Part shown: positions 33,402-40,834 of the stretch, one piece after another
Position numbering within the stretch: the first letter of the stretch is position 1
Layout: every line of letters begins with the position of its first letter
The notes under the pieces: generated by a model
The model's input: only the letters and a program-made list of their open reading frames with translations
What the model was told of the DNA's origin: nothing
Databases searched by the model: none
NCBI GenBank assembly: GCA_016177925.1
Contig: JACOUH010000025.1
Location: 1 to 46,307, forward strand
Reading direction: 5' to 3'
From: Planctomycetota bacterium
GTDB lineage: Bacteria > Planctomycetota > Planctomycetia > Gemmatales > Gemmataceae
Length of the DNA: 46,307 bases
Translations under genes and position numbers: made by a program

Positions 33402-34922
33402 CTACCCCAGGTGGGGAGCAAGGGCCTTCTCCAGCCGGCCCATCGCATCGATCATGGCGTCCTGGATGGCTGGCCATTTGGACTGGTCGGACCTGTAGCC
33501 GCCGCCCGTCAGGGTGTGGGCAATCCGGCAAGCCCGCTTGTCGTCGAGCCGCTGCCAGGTCAACCCGGCGCCGAACTCCTTCTCTATGTCGTCCTTGAGG
33601 GCAAGCAGCTTGTCGTAGATCGCCTTGTTGGCTGCGTCGTTCCCCGCCCCGCGGTCGATGTACAACTCCACCCGCCCCTCGTCCTGACCGATGACGTAGA
33701 CGAAGGGCAGGCCCCGCACACCGGAGCCGGCCCCGATCCAGCCAGTGTCGGTGGCAGAAAGGTCGGCGTGCCGGGTGCCCTTCACCTTGGGACGTGCGAG
33801 GAGTCCTTCCCAGAATCTCTTTCGTAGACCATACCGCTCGGCTCTGTCCTGCGGCCCCTTCTGGCCGCTTGCGCCTGCGCCGGTCGGGTGTGCGACCTGG
33901 TGGCGCGCATCGCTGAGTTTGTGCTTTTTCCCGTCAGCACCCTGGTATCGCCAGAACGTCCAGCCGTTCGTGGTCATCTGCCGCCCGGCGATTGTCGCCC
34001 GAGCGGCCTCGGCCGCGCCCGAGCTGGTGTCGTAGCGCTGCTGCTGGAACTCAACCGACCCGTCTGCGAGCACACTGGCCTCCAGCGTCTTTCCTTTGTA
34101 GCGGCGGAACAACTTCACCGGGGGAGTGAGGATGCCTGCGGCGATCAGGTCCGCCAGGGCGATGCCTCCCGGCCCGCGTTTGGACTTCGCCGCGGGTGGC
34201 GGCGCTGGGGTGACTGTTGGCCGCTGGAGGGCCGTTGCCAGCGTGTAGCGCTTCGCCCATTCCTGAATGGCGTTGGTCAGGATGGGCGTCCACTGCTCGA
34301 TGACCTTGGGGGTGAGCTTGCGCGTCTCGATCTTCTCAACGGCCAGTCTGACGAACTCCGGGGATGGTGCGAGGAGCCGGGTTAGCTCATCCACCAGCAG
34401 GCTCTGGTGCCGCTTCCTCTCGGCAAAGGTCCGAACCAGCTGCTGCTTGAACTGCGACTTCTGGAGGAGGGTCAGAAAGTCCACGGGGATCGACTCGTCT
34501 TCAAGGACATTCCAGGTAAGGAATGGTTCCCTGTCCATGACGTTCAGGTTGTCGAGGTCAGTGAAGAACTTCCACTCGACCCCGTTGGTGAGGATGCCCA
34601 GCTTGACGGCCGGCTCCTTGGCGAAGTACATGCCGAGCTGTTCGGCGTACTTCGTGATCTTGGCCCCGACCTCCTTCGCCTCCACGAAGAACGCGAAGGT
34701 GCCGTCGATGAGGAAAGCCCAATCGACCGGCGTGGCGGCCTTCTCGCCCTTGCCGAAGTCCGTCCGGTATTCGGGCTTGCACTCGCTTGGGTCGGCCATG
34801 TCATAGCCGAGTATGGCGAAGAGAGGCGCGATAAGGGCTTGCTTTGTGGCCTGCTCGTTGTCGCGGCAGTCCTGGTGCCGCGCCTTGACTCGCTTGACGT
34901 ACTGCTCAAGCTGCTCTTTCAT
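33402..34922 (-). CDS. PD-(D/E)XK nuclease (HsdR N-like) fused to RAMA and DUF4268 domains
   Basis: This 506-residue protein has three parts. Residues 20-200 resemble the N-terminal nuclease of type I restriction HsdR: ATKQALIAPLFAILGYD, PVDWAF with Asp67, FFVEAKEVG with Glu81 and Lys83 (the D...ExK core), and GILTNGVEWKFFTDLDN. Residues 252-327 fit a RAMA domain (IALADLIAAGILTPP, GWTFWRY), which in other proteins accompanies modified-base recognition. Residues 363-506 are a DUF4268-like domain (LRKRFWEGLLARPKV, FVYVIGQDEGRVELYIDRG). No helicase or methyltransferase is present. A nuclease with a modification-reading module would suit a type IV-like restriction role (inference). It is first in a minus-strand pair with the SIR2 gene. 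Confidence 0.8.
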   Translation of the reverse strand: MKEQLEQYVKRVKARHQDCRDNEQATKQALIAPLFAILGYDMADPSECKPEYRTDFGKGEKAATPVDWAFLIDGTFAFFVEAKEVGAKITKYAEQLGMYFAKEPAVKLGILTNGVEWKFFTDLDNLNVMDREPFLTWNVLEDESIPVDFLTLLQKSQFKQQLVRTFAERKRHQSLLVDELTRLLAPSPEFVRLAVEKIETRKLTPKVIEQWTPILTNAIQEWAKRYTLATALQRPTVTPAPPPAAKSKRGPGGIALADLIAAGILTPPVKLFRRYKGKTLEASVLADGSVEFQQQRYDTSSGAAEAARATIAGRQMTTNGWTFWRYQGADGKKHKLSDARHQVAHPTGAGASGQKGPQDRAERYGLRKRFWEGLLARPKVKGTRHADLSATDTGWIGAGSGVRGLPFVYVIGQDEGRVELYIDRGAGNDAANKAIYDKLLALKDDIEKEFGAGLTWQRLDDKRACRIAHTLTGGGYRSDQSKWPAIQDAMIDAMGRLEKALAPHLG

Positions 34923-35454
34923 GGCGTTGGCCGGTCCCGAAATGAAAAACGGAGCGACGACACAGAGCCGCTCCTCCAGGCCCGGCCAAGAGCCTCAACG
35001 AACAGCACCTGGCCGCCGCCCCTTTCGGGGCGTGGCAGGTACTGCTTCGTTGAAACACCGCGAGCTTGTTGCTCGCGTTTGGCCGGTTTGGAGAAGACAG
35101 AAACCCATGCTCACGCATGGTTCGAGTTGTCAACGGGCCTGGTCCGGCCCGCTCGTTGCTCTGGTCGGATTCTCCGGGGATGAAGGAAGACGCGGCATCG
35201 GCACAGCGCCGGCCGCACCATCCGGCATCCTACACCCGGCGAGGCGCCTCTACCAGATCCTCGAACGGGTTTTTCTGTGCCGGCCGGACTCCCCCCCCCG
35301 AGGCGAATCAGGGCAAGCGCTCGGCTCGCGTGCTGAAGGAGGCTGGCGGATCTATCGGGAGAATTTTTTTGTTGGCGTAGGCCCCGAACCCGCGGTAGCC
35401 TGGGCGTGTCACCCGACTGGTGAATTGCCAAAGCAGCACGCACGAGGAGAGATG
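34923..35454. other. Intergenic region between divergent defence-like genes, with inverted repeats
   Basis: This stretch of about 530 bp lacks a convincing gene. It must carry promoters for the nuclease-SIR2 pair (leftward) and the HEPN-like gene (rightward). It holds a 59-bp imperfect palindrome and an adjacent short hairpin (34995-35077), a run of C at 35290-35299, and short AT-rich patches near 35262 and 35365 that could be promoter elements. Confidence 0.5.
34995..35077. repeat. Imperfect palindrome plus adjacent hairpin, possible structured RNA
   Basis: TCAACGAACAGCACCTGGCC at 34995 pairs with CAGGTACTGCTTCGTTGA ending at 35053; a CGCCCCTTTCGGGGCG tip lies at the centre. A second hairpin CGCGAGC-TTGTT-GCTCGCG follows at 35059-35077 and is trailed by TTT. 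The structure is unlike the chromosomal hairpin families and lies upstream of two HEPN-like genes. Confidence 0.55.
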
Positions 35455-36084
35455 ATGAGCGCCCAAGACCTGAAAGACGACCCGTGGCGTCTGGACATCT
35501 GCTGGTACGAACCCCACGGAGACGACAAGAAGCGACTGAACACCTGTTGCTCGGAGTTGATCGGCTCGCTGTACAAGCTGACTTTCGTCCTCCTTGAACT
35601 GGAAGAAACCGCCGAAAAGCCAGACCTGGAGGCGGCTTACGACTACACGGACTACCACATCGAGAATTACCTCACGCGGCTGTTTGCCATGCGGGAGCGT
35701 CTCCTGAGCGCCATGCATCTGCTGACCGGCCTCGACGCCTGCGACCTGAAGCAGAAAGACAAGCGCCCCCTGAAGGCACCTCGCTTCGCAGCGGTCGCCC
35801 CGAAGGCGACCGAGATCGTCGTCGAACTGCTCGACCTCATAGACGACGATATTCAGACGCGGAACATGGACACCCATAATGCTTTCTTCCACATCTTCCT
35901 ATACAGCGGCCACGACAATTGGGTGGAGCCGAGGAATGTGCTGATGGAGGTGGAGGGGCAGGCGGACGGCGAGGCCCGCTTGAGAACCGTCCTTCGTCGT
36001 TTCATCGAAGAACGGTGCAAGAGGATCAAGCTGATCGCTGAAAAGATCAAGGCGTTCGTGAAAGCGGCCCTGGACTGCCGGTAG
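35455..36084 (+). CDS. HEPN-like protein with RX4H motif
   Basis: This 209-residue all-helical protein carries RNMDTH at residues 136-141, the R-N-x-x-x-H form of the HEPN RNase motif, in a helix preceded by ATEIVVELLDLIDDDIQT. The N-terminal half (CCSELIGSLYKLTFVLLELE, DYHIENYLTRLFAMRERLL) fits the four-helix HEPN or Cthe_2314-like layout. HEPN proteins commonly act as RNases in toxin-antitoxin and anti-phage systems (established); action here is inferred. ATG 35455 has AGGAG 5 nt upstream, better than ATG 35452. It is divergent from the nuclease-SIR2 pair. Confidence 0.55.
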   Translation: MSAQDLKDDPWRLDICWYEPHGDDKKRLNTCCSELIGSLYKLTFVLLELEETAEKPDLEAAYDYTDYHIENYLTRLFAMRERLLSAMHLLTGLDACDLKQKDKRPLKAPRFAAVAPKATEIVVELLDLIDDDIQTRNMDTHNAFFHIFLYSGHDNWVEPRNVLMEVEGQADGEARLRTVLRRFIEERCKRIKLIAEKIKAFVKAALDCR

Positions 36085-36298
36085 AGGCGCAAGTCCGTCA
36101 GCACGTCAAGGGAGCAGCCCAGCAGGGCGGCCAGCCCCGCGCCGTCGAGCTTGTGCCACTGCTGGTAGCTGGAAGGATGCGAACCACCTTCGCGGTCCCC
36201 GGTGTCCCTATAAATGAGTCCAGCGCGTCGCCCGAGCAAGGAAGGGGTCGGCTCATCCGCGTCTCGTGTTGCGACCTGGCTAAACGAGGGACGAGAGA

Positions 36299-37060
36299 AT
36301 GTTCAGAGGTTGGGTCGAGTTTCGAGCGGATGTCACCGGCACCGGCTTGCGGTTTGATCTGTGCGAGTTCAACCCGAACGAGCCGGGGGTTGAGAAAGCC
36401 GAGGTCGAGGGACCAGACGGAGAGTTCATCCGAAGCCGTGTCTACCTCGCGGCCGTCCCTTCGGAACAGGTGGGCAGGGAAACAGCCGAGAGAGTGAACA
36501 ACAACGCTCTGGACCGACTCTCGTTCGAGAGCGGGATTGTCATCCAGAGAGCCCGTCGCATCGACGACCACTTTTCCCCGCTGCATCCTCAGCCAGGTTC
36601 CAACATCTTCGCCAGCAGGCTAGAACTCCGCTCGGTCGTCTCGGCGAAGCTCACTATCGGCCTTCCAGGAGGTCGGGTGAAGGAAACGCTGGAAGAACCC
36701 TGCCCGGCCGGCGAGCAGTATTACGGCAAGTTCCGGTCCGCACTCCGCTCAAGTAGCCCGGCCGAGGCATTCATGCACCTCTACAACATCCTGCTGATGC
36801 TGTTCAAGAACGACCAGGAGGAAGCGGACCTGTTCATCGGCAGGGAGGAGCCAGGCGCCCGGTGGACCCCCTACCCGCGGGAAAGGCCGAGGCGGAAAAA
36901 GAGCAAGACGAACTGGCAGGAGACCACCTACACGCGGCTGCGGAACGAACTGGGGCACCAGCGGGAGAACGTGAACCTCGACGACACGAAAAAGGAAATG
37001 GCGGACCATCTCGGAGGGCGTCGGGAGGTGACGAAAAAGGCGATCTTGCTCATCTCGTAA
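36299..37060 (+). CDS. MauJ-like / HEPN-like protein with RX4H motif
   Basis: This 253-residue protein has a beta-rich N-terminal part (residues 1-135), then helices AEAFMHLYNILLMLFKNDQE and TTYTRLRNELGHQRENVNLD, with RNELGH at residues 215-220. The C-terminal signature resembles the methylamine-utilisation MauJ family, whose end carries the same RNExGH helix. The RX4H motif again points to HEPN-type chemistry. ATG 36299 follows a GAGGG at 36285. It lies 214 bp after the other HEPN-like gene in the same direction. Whether they form one unit is unproven. Confidence 0.55.
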   Translation: MFRGWVEFRADVTGTGLRFDLCEFNPNEPGVEKAEVEGPDGEFIRSRVYLAAVPSEQVGRETAERVNNNALDRLSFESGIVIQRARRIDDHFSPLHPQPGSNIFASRLELRSVVSAKLTIGLPGGRVKETLEEPCPAGEQYYGKFRSALRSSSPAEAFMHLYNILLMLFKNDQEEADLFIGREEPGARWTPYPRERPRRKKSKTNWQETTYTRLRNELGHQRENVNLDDTKKEMADHLGGRREVTKKAILLIS

Positions 37061-37148
37061 TGATCCGGGCCACATCGCCACACCGCCAGCATGTGTCAGC
37101 AGGGGTAGGGCGGCCGTCCGCTCCGTCGAGTGGGGCCGTCCCGCTCCC

Positions 37149-37568
37149 TCATCCCGTGGCCGCCCGCCTCTGGGCCTCTGCCCGTGCCGCGTCGACGAAG
37201 CCCTGGTCCTTCAGGTTCCGGTCCCACTGCCGGGCGAACGCGGTGAGATCCTTCACCAGCCGCGGCCGCACCATCACCCGGCCCGCGTCGTCCGTGAACA
37301 CGGCCTCCTGATACAGCCCCATGTTGTCCTGGGTGTAGCTCACGGGGCTGAACGTGCCATCCGGGCTGACCTCGAAAGTCATCTCGGGGTCACGCATGGC
37401 GTCCCCGTTCTGCGTGTAGTAGTGGGCAACGGACACCATCGGCAGTCCGCGAGGCCCCGGTCCGATCGTTTCGACGACAAGCGGCATGAAGCCCTTGGAC
37501 TCCAGGCGGACATGCCGGAAGCTTGCCACCCCGCCGAACAGGGCGATGATCGCTTTGACGTTCTTCAT
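37149..37568 (-). CDS. DUF6908-type island protein
   Basis: This 139-residue protein has MPLVVETIGPGPRGLPMVSV, AHYYTQNGDAMRDPEMTFEV and PVSYTQDNMGLYQEAVFTDD. These match the DUF6908 pattern (a tract of the type HYYxQNGDxMxDPExxFE followed by YQE) as I recall it. Such proteins are common in plasmids and islands and have no known activity. It begins a minus-strand group of three small genes (37149-38394). The ribosome site is weak (GGAAGGG about 11 nt upstream). Confidence 0.6.
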   Translation of the reverse strand: MKNVKAIIALFGGVASFRHVRLESKGFMPLVVETIGPGPRGLPMVSVAHYYTQNGDAMRDPEMTFEVSPDGTFSPVSYTQDNMGLYQEAVFTDDAGRVMVRPRLVKDLTAFARQWDRNLKDQGFVDAARAEAQRRAATG

Positions 37569-37665
37569 GGTCTTGTCCCTTCCCCGTTGAGGGAGCGGGC
37601 GCTATTGCCCGCTCCCTGTTCTCTCATTGGCTTCCTTGCCCCGTCTGTCCATCCGTGCGTTTGCG

Positions 37666-37977
37666 TCAGCCCGCGGCCCGTGCCAGTTCGACGAAGCCGA
37701 ATAGCCGGCGGATGCGAGCGGCCGGTATGTCTCGCGTGCAGTACCAGAGGCCCTTGCGGGACCGCCGCAACCACGATCGCGGAACGTCGACTTCCAGCGT
37801 GATGACGGCTTCGATGCGTGCCCCATGACGCCAAGCGACGTGCATCGCCGCCCAACTGGACTTCTCCCTTGTCGCAAGCCACACGGCCTTGAGCCGGCCT
37901 TGTGACTTCGAGGACAACAGCCCGTGCCGTTGGATATTCGGGAGATTGCGGAGTGGTGTTGCGTGTCTCAGTAGCAT
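37666..37977 (-). CDS. Small basic protein, possible ADP-ribosyltransferase-fold
   Basis: This 103-residue protein starts MLLRHATPLRNLPNIQRHGL. The H-x-T-x-x-x-N-L-x-x-I-x-x-x-G-L pattern resembles the opening of DarT/DUF4433-type and Tpt1-type ADP-ribosyltransferase folds. It continues AVWLATREKSSWAAMHVAWR and ITLEVDVPRSWLRRSRKGLW, with a possible Glu in the final strand. It is shorter than those enzymes, so activity is uncertain. An upstream GGAAGGGGG supports the start at 37977. Confidence 0.45.
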   Translation of the reverse strand: MLLRHATPLRNLPNIQRHGLLSSKSQGRLKAVWLATREKSSWAAMHVAWRHGARIEAVITLEVDVPRSWLRRSRKGLWYCTRDIPAARIRRLFGFVELARAAG

Positions 37978-38037
37978 GTTCGCCCCCTTCCTGAAGCGAG
38001 GGGCCGGGGTGGGCGGTCCCCTGCCCGAAAGGAGCGG

Positions 38038-38394
38038 TTACAGCTTGCCAAGCGATTGGAGCTTGAGCAGGGCCATGAGGTGCTTACAGGCGGTCGGCTC
38101 GCCGTTCTCGTCAGCGTGCCAGCCGTGGTTCTCGAAACCGGGGCAGTCACAGGTTGACGCCCGGCCGTCGAGGTTGACGTGGTAGACGGTGCCGTCGCCC
38201 TTGGTCAGTTCGACGCCGCGCTCCCCCATCTCGGACGGGAACGCCTCCGCCGCGTAGGTGTCGAGGACGTCGCCCTTGCGCGGGTAGCGCTGGCGGATGA
38301 CAAGGACAACATCCTTGCCAGTGCGGGACAGTTTGCAGAAGCGGGCGGGCTTCCTGCGTTGACGGGGCGTGCGGGTGGCGGTAGTCTCAGACAT
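38038..38394 (-). CDS. SWIM-type zinc-finger-like protein
   Basis: This 118-residue protein has a basic N-terminus (TPRQRRKPARFCKLSRTGKD) and a C-terminal YHVNLDGRASTCDCPGFENH followed by ACKHLMALLKL. This gives the CxCx(n)CxH pattern of SWIM zinc fingers, which bind DNA or protein partners. Proteins with only this module are frequent on planctomycete islands, probably as accessory DNA-binding factors. It is in the same minus-strand group as the DUF6908 gene and divergent from the XRE regulator, with about 218 bp between. Confidence 0.7.
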   Translation of the reverse strand: MSETTATRTPRQRRKPARFCKLSRTGKDVVLVIRQRYPRKGDVLDTYAAEAFPSEMGERGVELTKGDGTVYHVNLDGRASTCDCPGFENHGWHADENGEPTACKHLMALLKLQSLGKL

Positions 38395-38563
38395 GAATCA
38401 GCCTACCTTTCAGGTTGGTTCCGGGCCGCGGGTGGTTGCAACACCGCGCGGCCCACTTTCGTTCATGCCGCTTGTCTCTTCTCTCTTCCGCCCCTCCCCG
38501 GTCGCTCGTTGGCCCGGCCGACTTTGCCCGCGGCGGGTGGAACACACCGGCCGAATGGCTTCA

Positions 38564-38596
38564 TTGACAAGGCCAGATGGCTACATTTTCTAAGAT
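38564..38596 (+). promoter_or_regulatory. Possible promoter of the XRE gene
   Basis: A perfect TTGACA at 38564-38569 precedes the AT-rich TTTTCTAAGATTTTTT. The best -10 candidate is TAAGAT at 38591-38596, with a 21-bp spacer that is longer than usual. The XRE start lies 17 bp after it. Confidence 0.35.
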
Positions 38597-38612
38597 TTTT
38601 TCGGGGGTCAAG

Positions 38613-39023
38613 ATGAGCGCCGAATGGTTTCCTGGACGCCTCCGGGAGTTGCGTAGCGAGGCCGGACTGACTCAAGAGCAGCTCGCCGAGAAGGTCGGAG
38701 TGAAGAGGGACGCGATTGCCCGATGGGAGCGCGGAGCGCGGGAGCCAAGTTGGTCAAACGTCGTGGCGCTAGTCAAGGCGCTGGGAGTTGACGCCAATGC
38801 CTTCTTGCAGGAGCCGGTTACTCCGCCACCCACCGGGCCGGGCCGTCCCCGCAAGCCGATCGCCGAGGGCGTCGACACGGAGCCAAAGCGCCCCCGAGGT
38901 CGCCCCAGGAAGGCCCCTGACGCCCGGCAGGAGGCGACGTCAGAGGGCAAGGCGAGCGAAGGGCTGGCGGGACAGAAGAAGACCGCCAAAGGTAAGGGAC
39001 ACAAGGACAAGGGCAGGAAATAG
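38613..39023 (+). CDS. XRE-family HTH regulator with AT-hook tail
   Basis: This 136-residue protein has a Cro/CI-type helix-turn-helix at residues 8-65 (RLRELRSEAGLTQEQLAEKV, GVKRDAIARWERGAREPS). A disordered tail follows, with AT-hook-like motifs PGRPRKP and PKRPRGRPRKAP and a Lys-rich end. The HTH would bind operators; the AT-hook grips the minor groove. It may repress or organise island transcription. ATG 38613 has GGGGG 6 nt upstream. Confidence 0.85.
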   Translation: MSAEWFPGRLRELRSEAGLTQEQLAEKVGVKRDAIARWERGAREPSWSNVVALVKALGVDANAFLQEPVTPPPTGPGRPRKPIAEGVDTEPKRPRGRPRKAPDARQEATSEGKASEGLAGQKKTAKGKGHKDKGRK

Positions 39024-39248
39024 TGTGGCCGGTCGGAAGAGCGTCGAAAACTGGAGAGCACCGAGCGGGGTTTGGTCCTCTGCGATGGGGTCTGCTGCTC
39101 CTACCAGCTTCGGCCGACACTTTCGCCGGCTGCTGCTTTTCCGTTCAAGGTGGCAGGTCAACACCTCCCTTGCCCGATCTCAATCGCGACGGTAGAATCC
39201 CGTCGATGCAAGATGGATCTGACCTGCTGCTGCAAGAGGAGGTAGGCA

Positions 39249-40046
39249 ATGGCGTGGGAGAAGTTGACGACCACCAACATCGTTCAACTCATCGGCGGCA
39301 TCGGTGCGGTAGTCGTCAGCGTAATCATCGGCTTCTTGGTCAATGACTCCCTTAAAGCCGATCTACGCTACGAGGAAGGCCAATACTACCGCTCTGGCGG
39401 CGAGGCGGTGGTTTCGCTGAAGCTCAAGAATTACGGCCGCAGTGACGCCAAGGACATCATCATTTCGACGGGATTCCCGAAGGCGCTGGTAAAATCGCCC
39501 ACGACCAGTGACGACACCTACCCTTGCACGGTCGTTGCGGGCGGCGGCAAGGGAGAAGAAGCCGTCTCGGTCTCAGTCAAGCGGCTGGTCCCTGACCAGA
39601 CTCTCTACGTATATTACGTGATCGCAGACGCGAAGAAGGCGATGGCCAGTGACAAGGCCAACTTCGTGTCGGGCGTTACGTTTGAGGGAGGGCAGGGCAA
39701 GACGGGGGAACCGATTCCGCTTTCGTTCATCCTCGCTGTGATTGTAACGATATGCTTTACTGCGGCCAGTTTAGTAGTGATGTATTGGAGGTTTCGGAAA
39801 CGTTGGGAGCGTATGGATCAGGAGGCAAAGGAACGGGAGGAAGAATGGAAGAGATGTGAAGCAATATGGGAAGAGCGAATGCAGCGAAGGCAGGAAGTAC
39901 GACAGAAACAAGAGAAGGAACGACAAGAGGCAATCCAAGCTCTGATTACCGAGCGGGACGACTTGCGCAAGAAGTTGGAGGAGGCAGGCCAGGGGCAAAA
40001 ACGTAGGGAGAGGAAGAAAACATGTCCAGCACCGCAGAACAGCTAG
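39249..40046 (+). CDS. Membrane protein with cytoplasmic coiled coil
   Basis: This 265-residue protein has a membrane helix at about 10-32 (IVQLIGGIGAVVVSVIIGFL), an external beta-rich domain (GGEAVVSLKLKNYGRSDAKD through LYVYYVIADA), a second helix at about 158-178 (LSFILAVIVTICFTAASLVV), and a long charged coiled coil (ERMDQEAKEREEEWKRCEAI onward). The external domain recalls CARDB-like or Ig-like adhesive folds. The 3' part is clearly richer in A and G than its neighbours, consistent with recent transfer. GGAGG lies 8 nt before the ATG. It is the last gene before attR; function unknown. Confidence 0.65.
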   Translation: MAWEKLTTTNIVQLIGGIGAVVVSVIIGFLVNDSLKADLRYEEGQYYRSGGEAVVSLKLKNYGRSDAKDIIISTGFPKALVKSPTTSDDTYPCTVVAGGGKGEEAVSVSVKRLVPDQTLYVYYVIADAKKAMASDKANFVSGVTFEGGQGKTGEPIPLSFILAVIVTICFTAASLVVMYWRFRKRWERMDQEAKEREEEWKRCEAIWEERMQRRQEVRQKQEKERQEAIQALITERDDLRKKLEEAGQGQKRRERKKTCPAPQNS

Positions 40047-40534
40047 GGGTTGTCAAGCGGGGAGATGGGAGGGCCTGACGCGAACCTTGACGCGCTAGCG
40101 CCGGCGACACCCCGCGACCAACCTTCCCCTACAGCGTCGCCGATGCGTTGCCTCCCGCCGCTCCACGTTCTGTGGCCGTCCGCTCCCTCCATCTCCCATC
40201 GAGCTAGTCGCTATCTCTCCCAGGAGGCTTCCCCAACGCCCACGCAGCCCGTCAGGACGCCGGGATGGCCGGCTGGCCCCGTTACCCCTACCCCGCCCCC
40301 GATCGGCCGTCTACGCACGTTTTAGGTGGTTCTAGGGGGTATCCGGGCGGGTTCCCGACCCGCTCCGCTGCCGAGTCCGAAGAGGGGGAAAATGGGCGGT
40401 AGTATGTACTACCGGAAGGGCGCGTTTCGAGACGTTTCGGGACATTTCGGCAGATCGCCAGGAAGTGCGAAACCCCTGCATTTTCCAGGGTTTTCTCGTG
40501 TTTTCGTGGGTAGGCGAGAAATCGGCTTATCGCC
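40047..40534. other. Right end of the island, no gene
   Basis: No convincing coding sequence is seen. The stretch holds two TACTACCG motifs in inverted orientation (40397-40414) and a run of TTTCGAGA/TTTCGGGA-like units (40425-40450) resembling the start of the att core. This suits a recombinase-binding region. Confidence 0.6.
40397..40414. promoter_or_regulatory. Putative arm-type recombinase sites, right end
   Basis: CGGTAGTA (40397-40404) and TACTACCG (40407-40414) form a perfect 18-bp palindrome. They match the three copies near the integrase (22547-22574). The att core begins 120 bp further right. Confidence 0.5.
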
Positions 40535-40573
40535 TTTCGAGACCGGCCCGATCGGCCACTCCGGCACCTCTCC
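40535..40573. other. attR: 39-bp attachment repeat, displaced tRNA-Ser 5' half
   Basis: This repeat is identical to 22431-22469. Read on the minus strand it runs from GGAGAGG through CTCGAAA and then departs from tRNA sequence, so it is the orphaned 5' half of the original tRNA gene. What lies to its right (40574 onward) was originally upstream of the tRNA. Confidence 0.9.
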
Positions 40574-40639
40574 TAACCCATTACTCTACATGGCTTTACG
40601 GCTAATCGAGTAGCCGGGCCTTTCCTTCGCTTTTCTACC

Positions 40640-40775
40640 CAGGGGACAAGTTGCCCCGGCGGTCGTGACCCGCCGGAAGTTGACGCACCGGAACCCTTTG
40701 CAGGGGGAGATACGTCCTGCTCGATTCTACTCGGAAGCCCCGTTCCCGTAAAGCCGCACGGTCCTGCAACTCGAC
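40640..40775 (+). pseudogene. Relic of a second integrase start region
   Basis: 40648-40677 repeats the integrase leader at 22578-22605 (shared GGCGGTCGTGACCCGCCGGA). 40725-40770 encodes DSTRKPRSRKAA, matching HSSRKPRRRKAA at the start of the island integrase. There is no intact ATG and the frame is lost after about 15 codons. It has the same orientation and distance from attR as the live copy has from attL, so an older related element once occupied the same site. Confidence 0.7.
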
Positions 40776-40834
40776 AACGAGACGGTGCGTTCGGTAACAC
40801 CCACGAGTCGGTTGAGAACCCCGCCCATATCGGG

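Larger units (their letters stand above)
22431..40573. mobile_element. Genomic island integrated in tRNA-Ser(CGA)
   Basis: The island is bounded by 39-bp identical direct repeats (22431-22469 and 40535-40573) equal to the tRNA 5' half from the acceptor stem to the anticodon loop. An integrase gene lies beside the left repeat. Replication-type proteins, cargo, defence-like genes and small regulators follow. The chromosomal hairpin families seen repeatedly to the left were not seen between these repeats. The integrase has lost its catalytic end, so the island is probably fixed unless helped in trans. Confidence 0.85.

Noticed and set aside
36085..36298. Minus-strand peptide YQQWHKLDGAGLAALLGCSL as a gene relic
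   Set aside because: It resembles a planctomycete phage-type helical segment, but it is too short and has no start or flanking similarity to support a feature.
40050..40325. 91-codon open frame at the right end of the island
   Set aside because: Pro/Ser/Arg-rich composition typical of chance frames in GC-rich DNA, no ribosome site and no domain.
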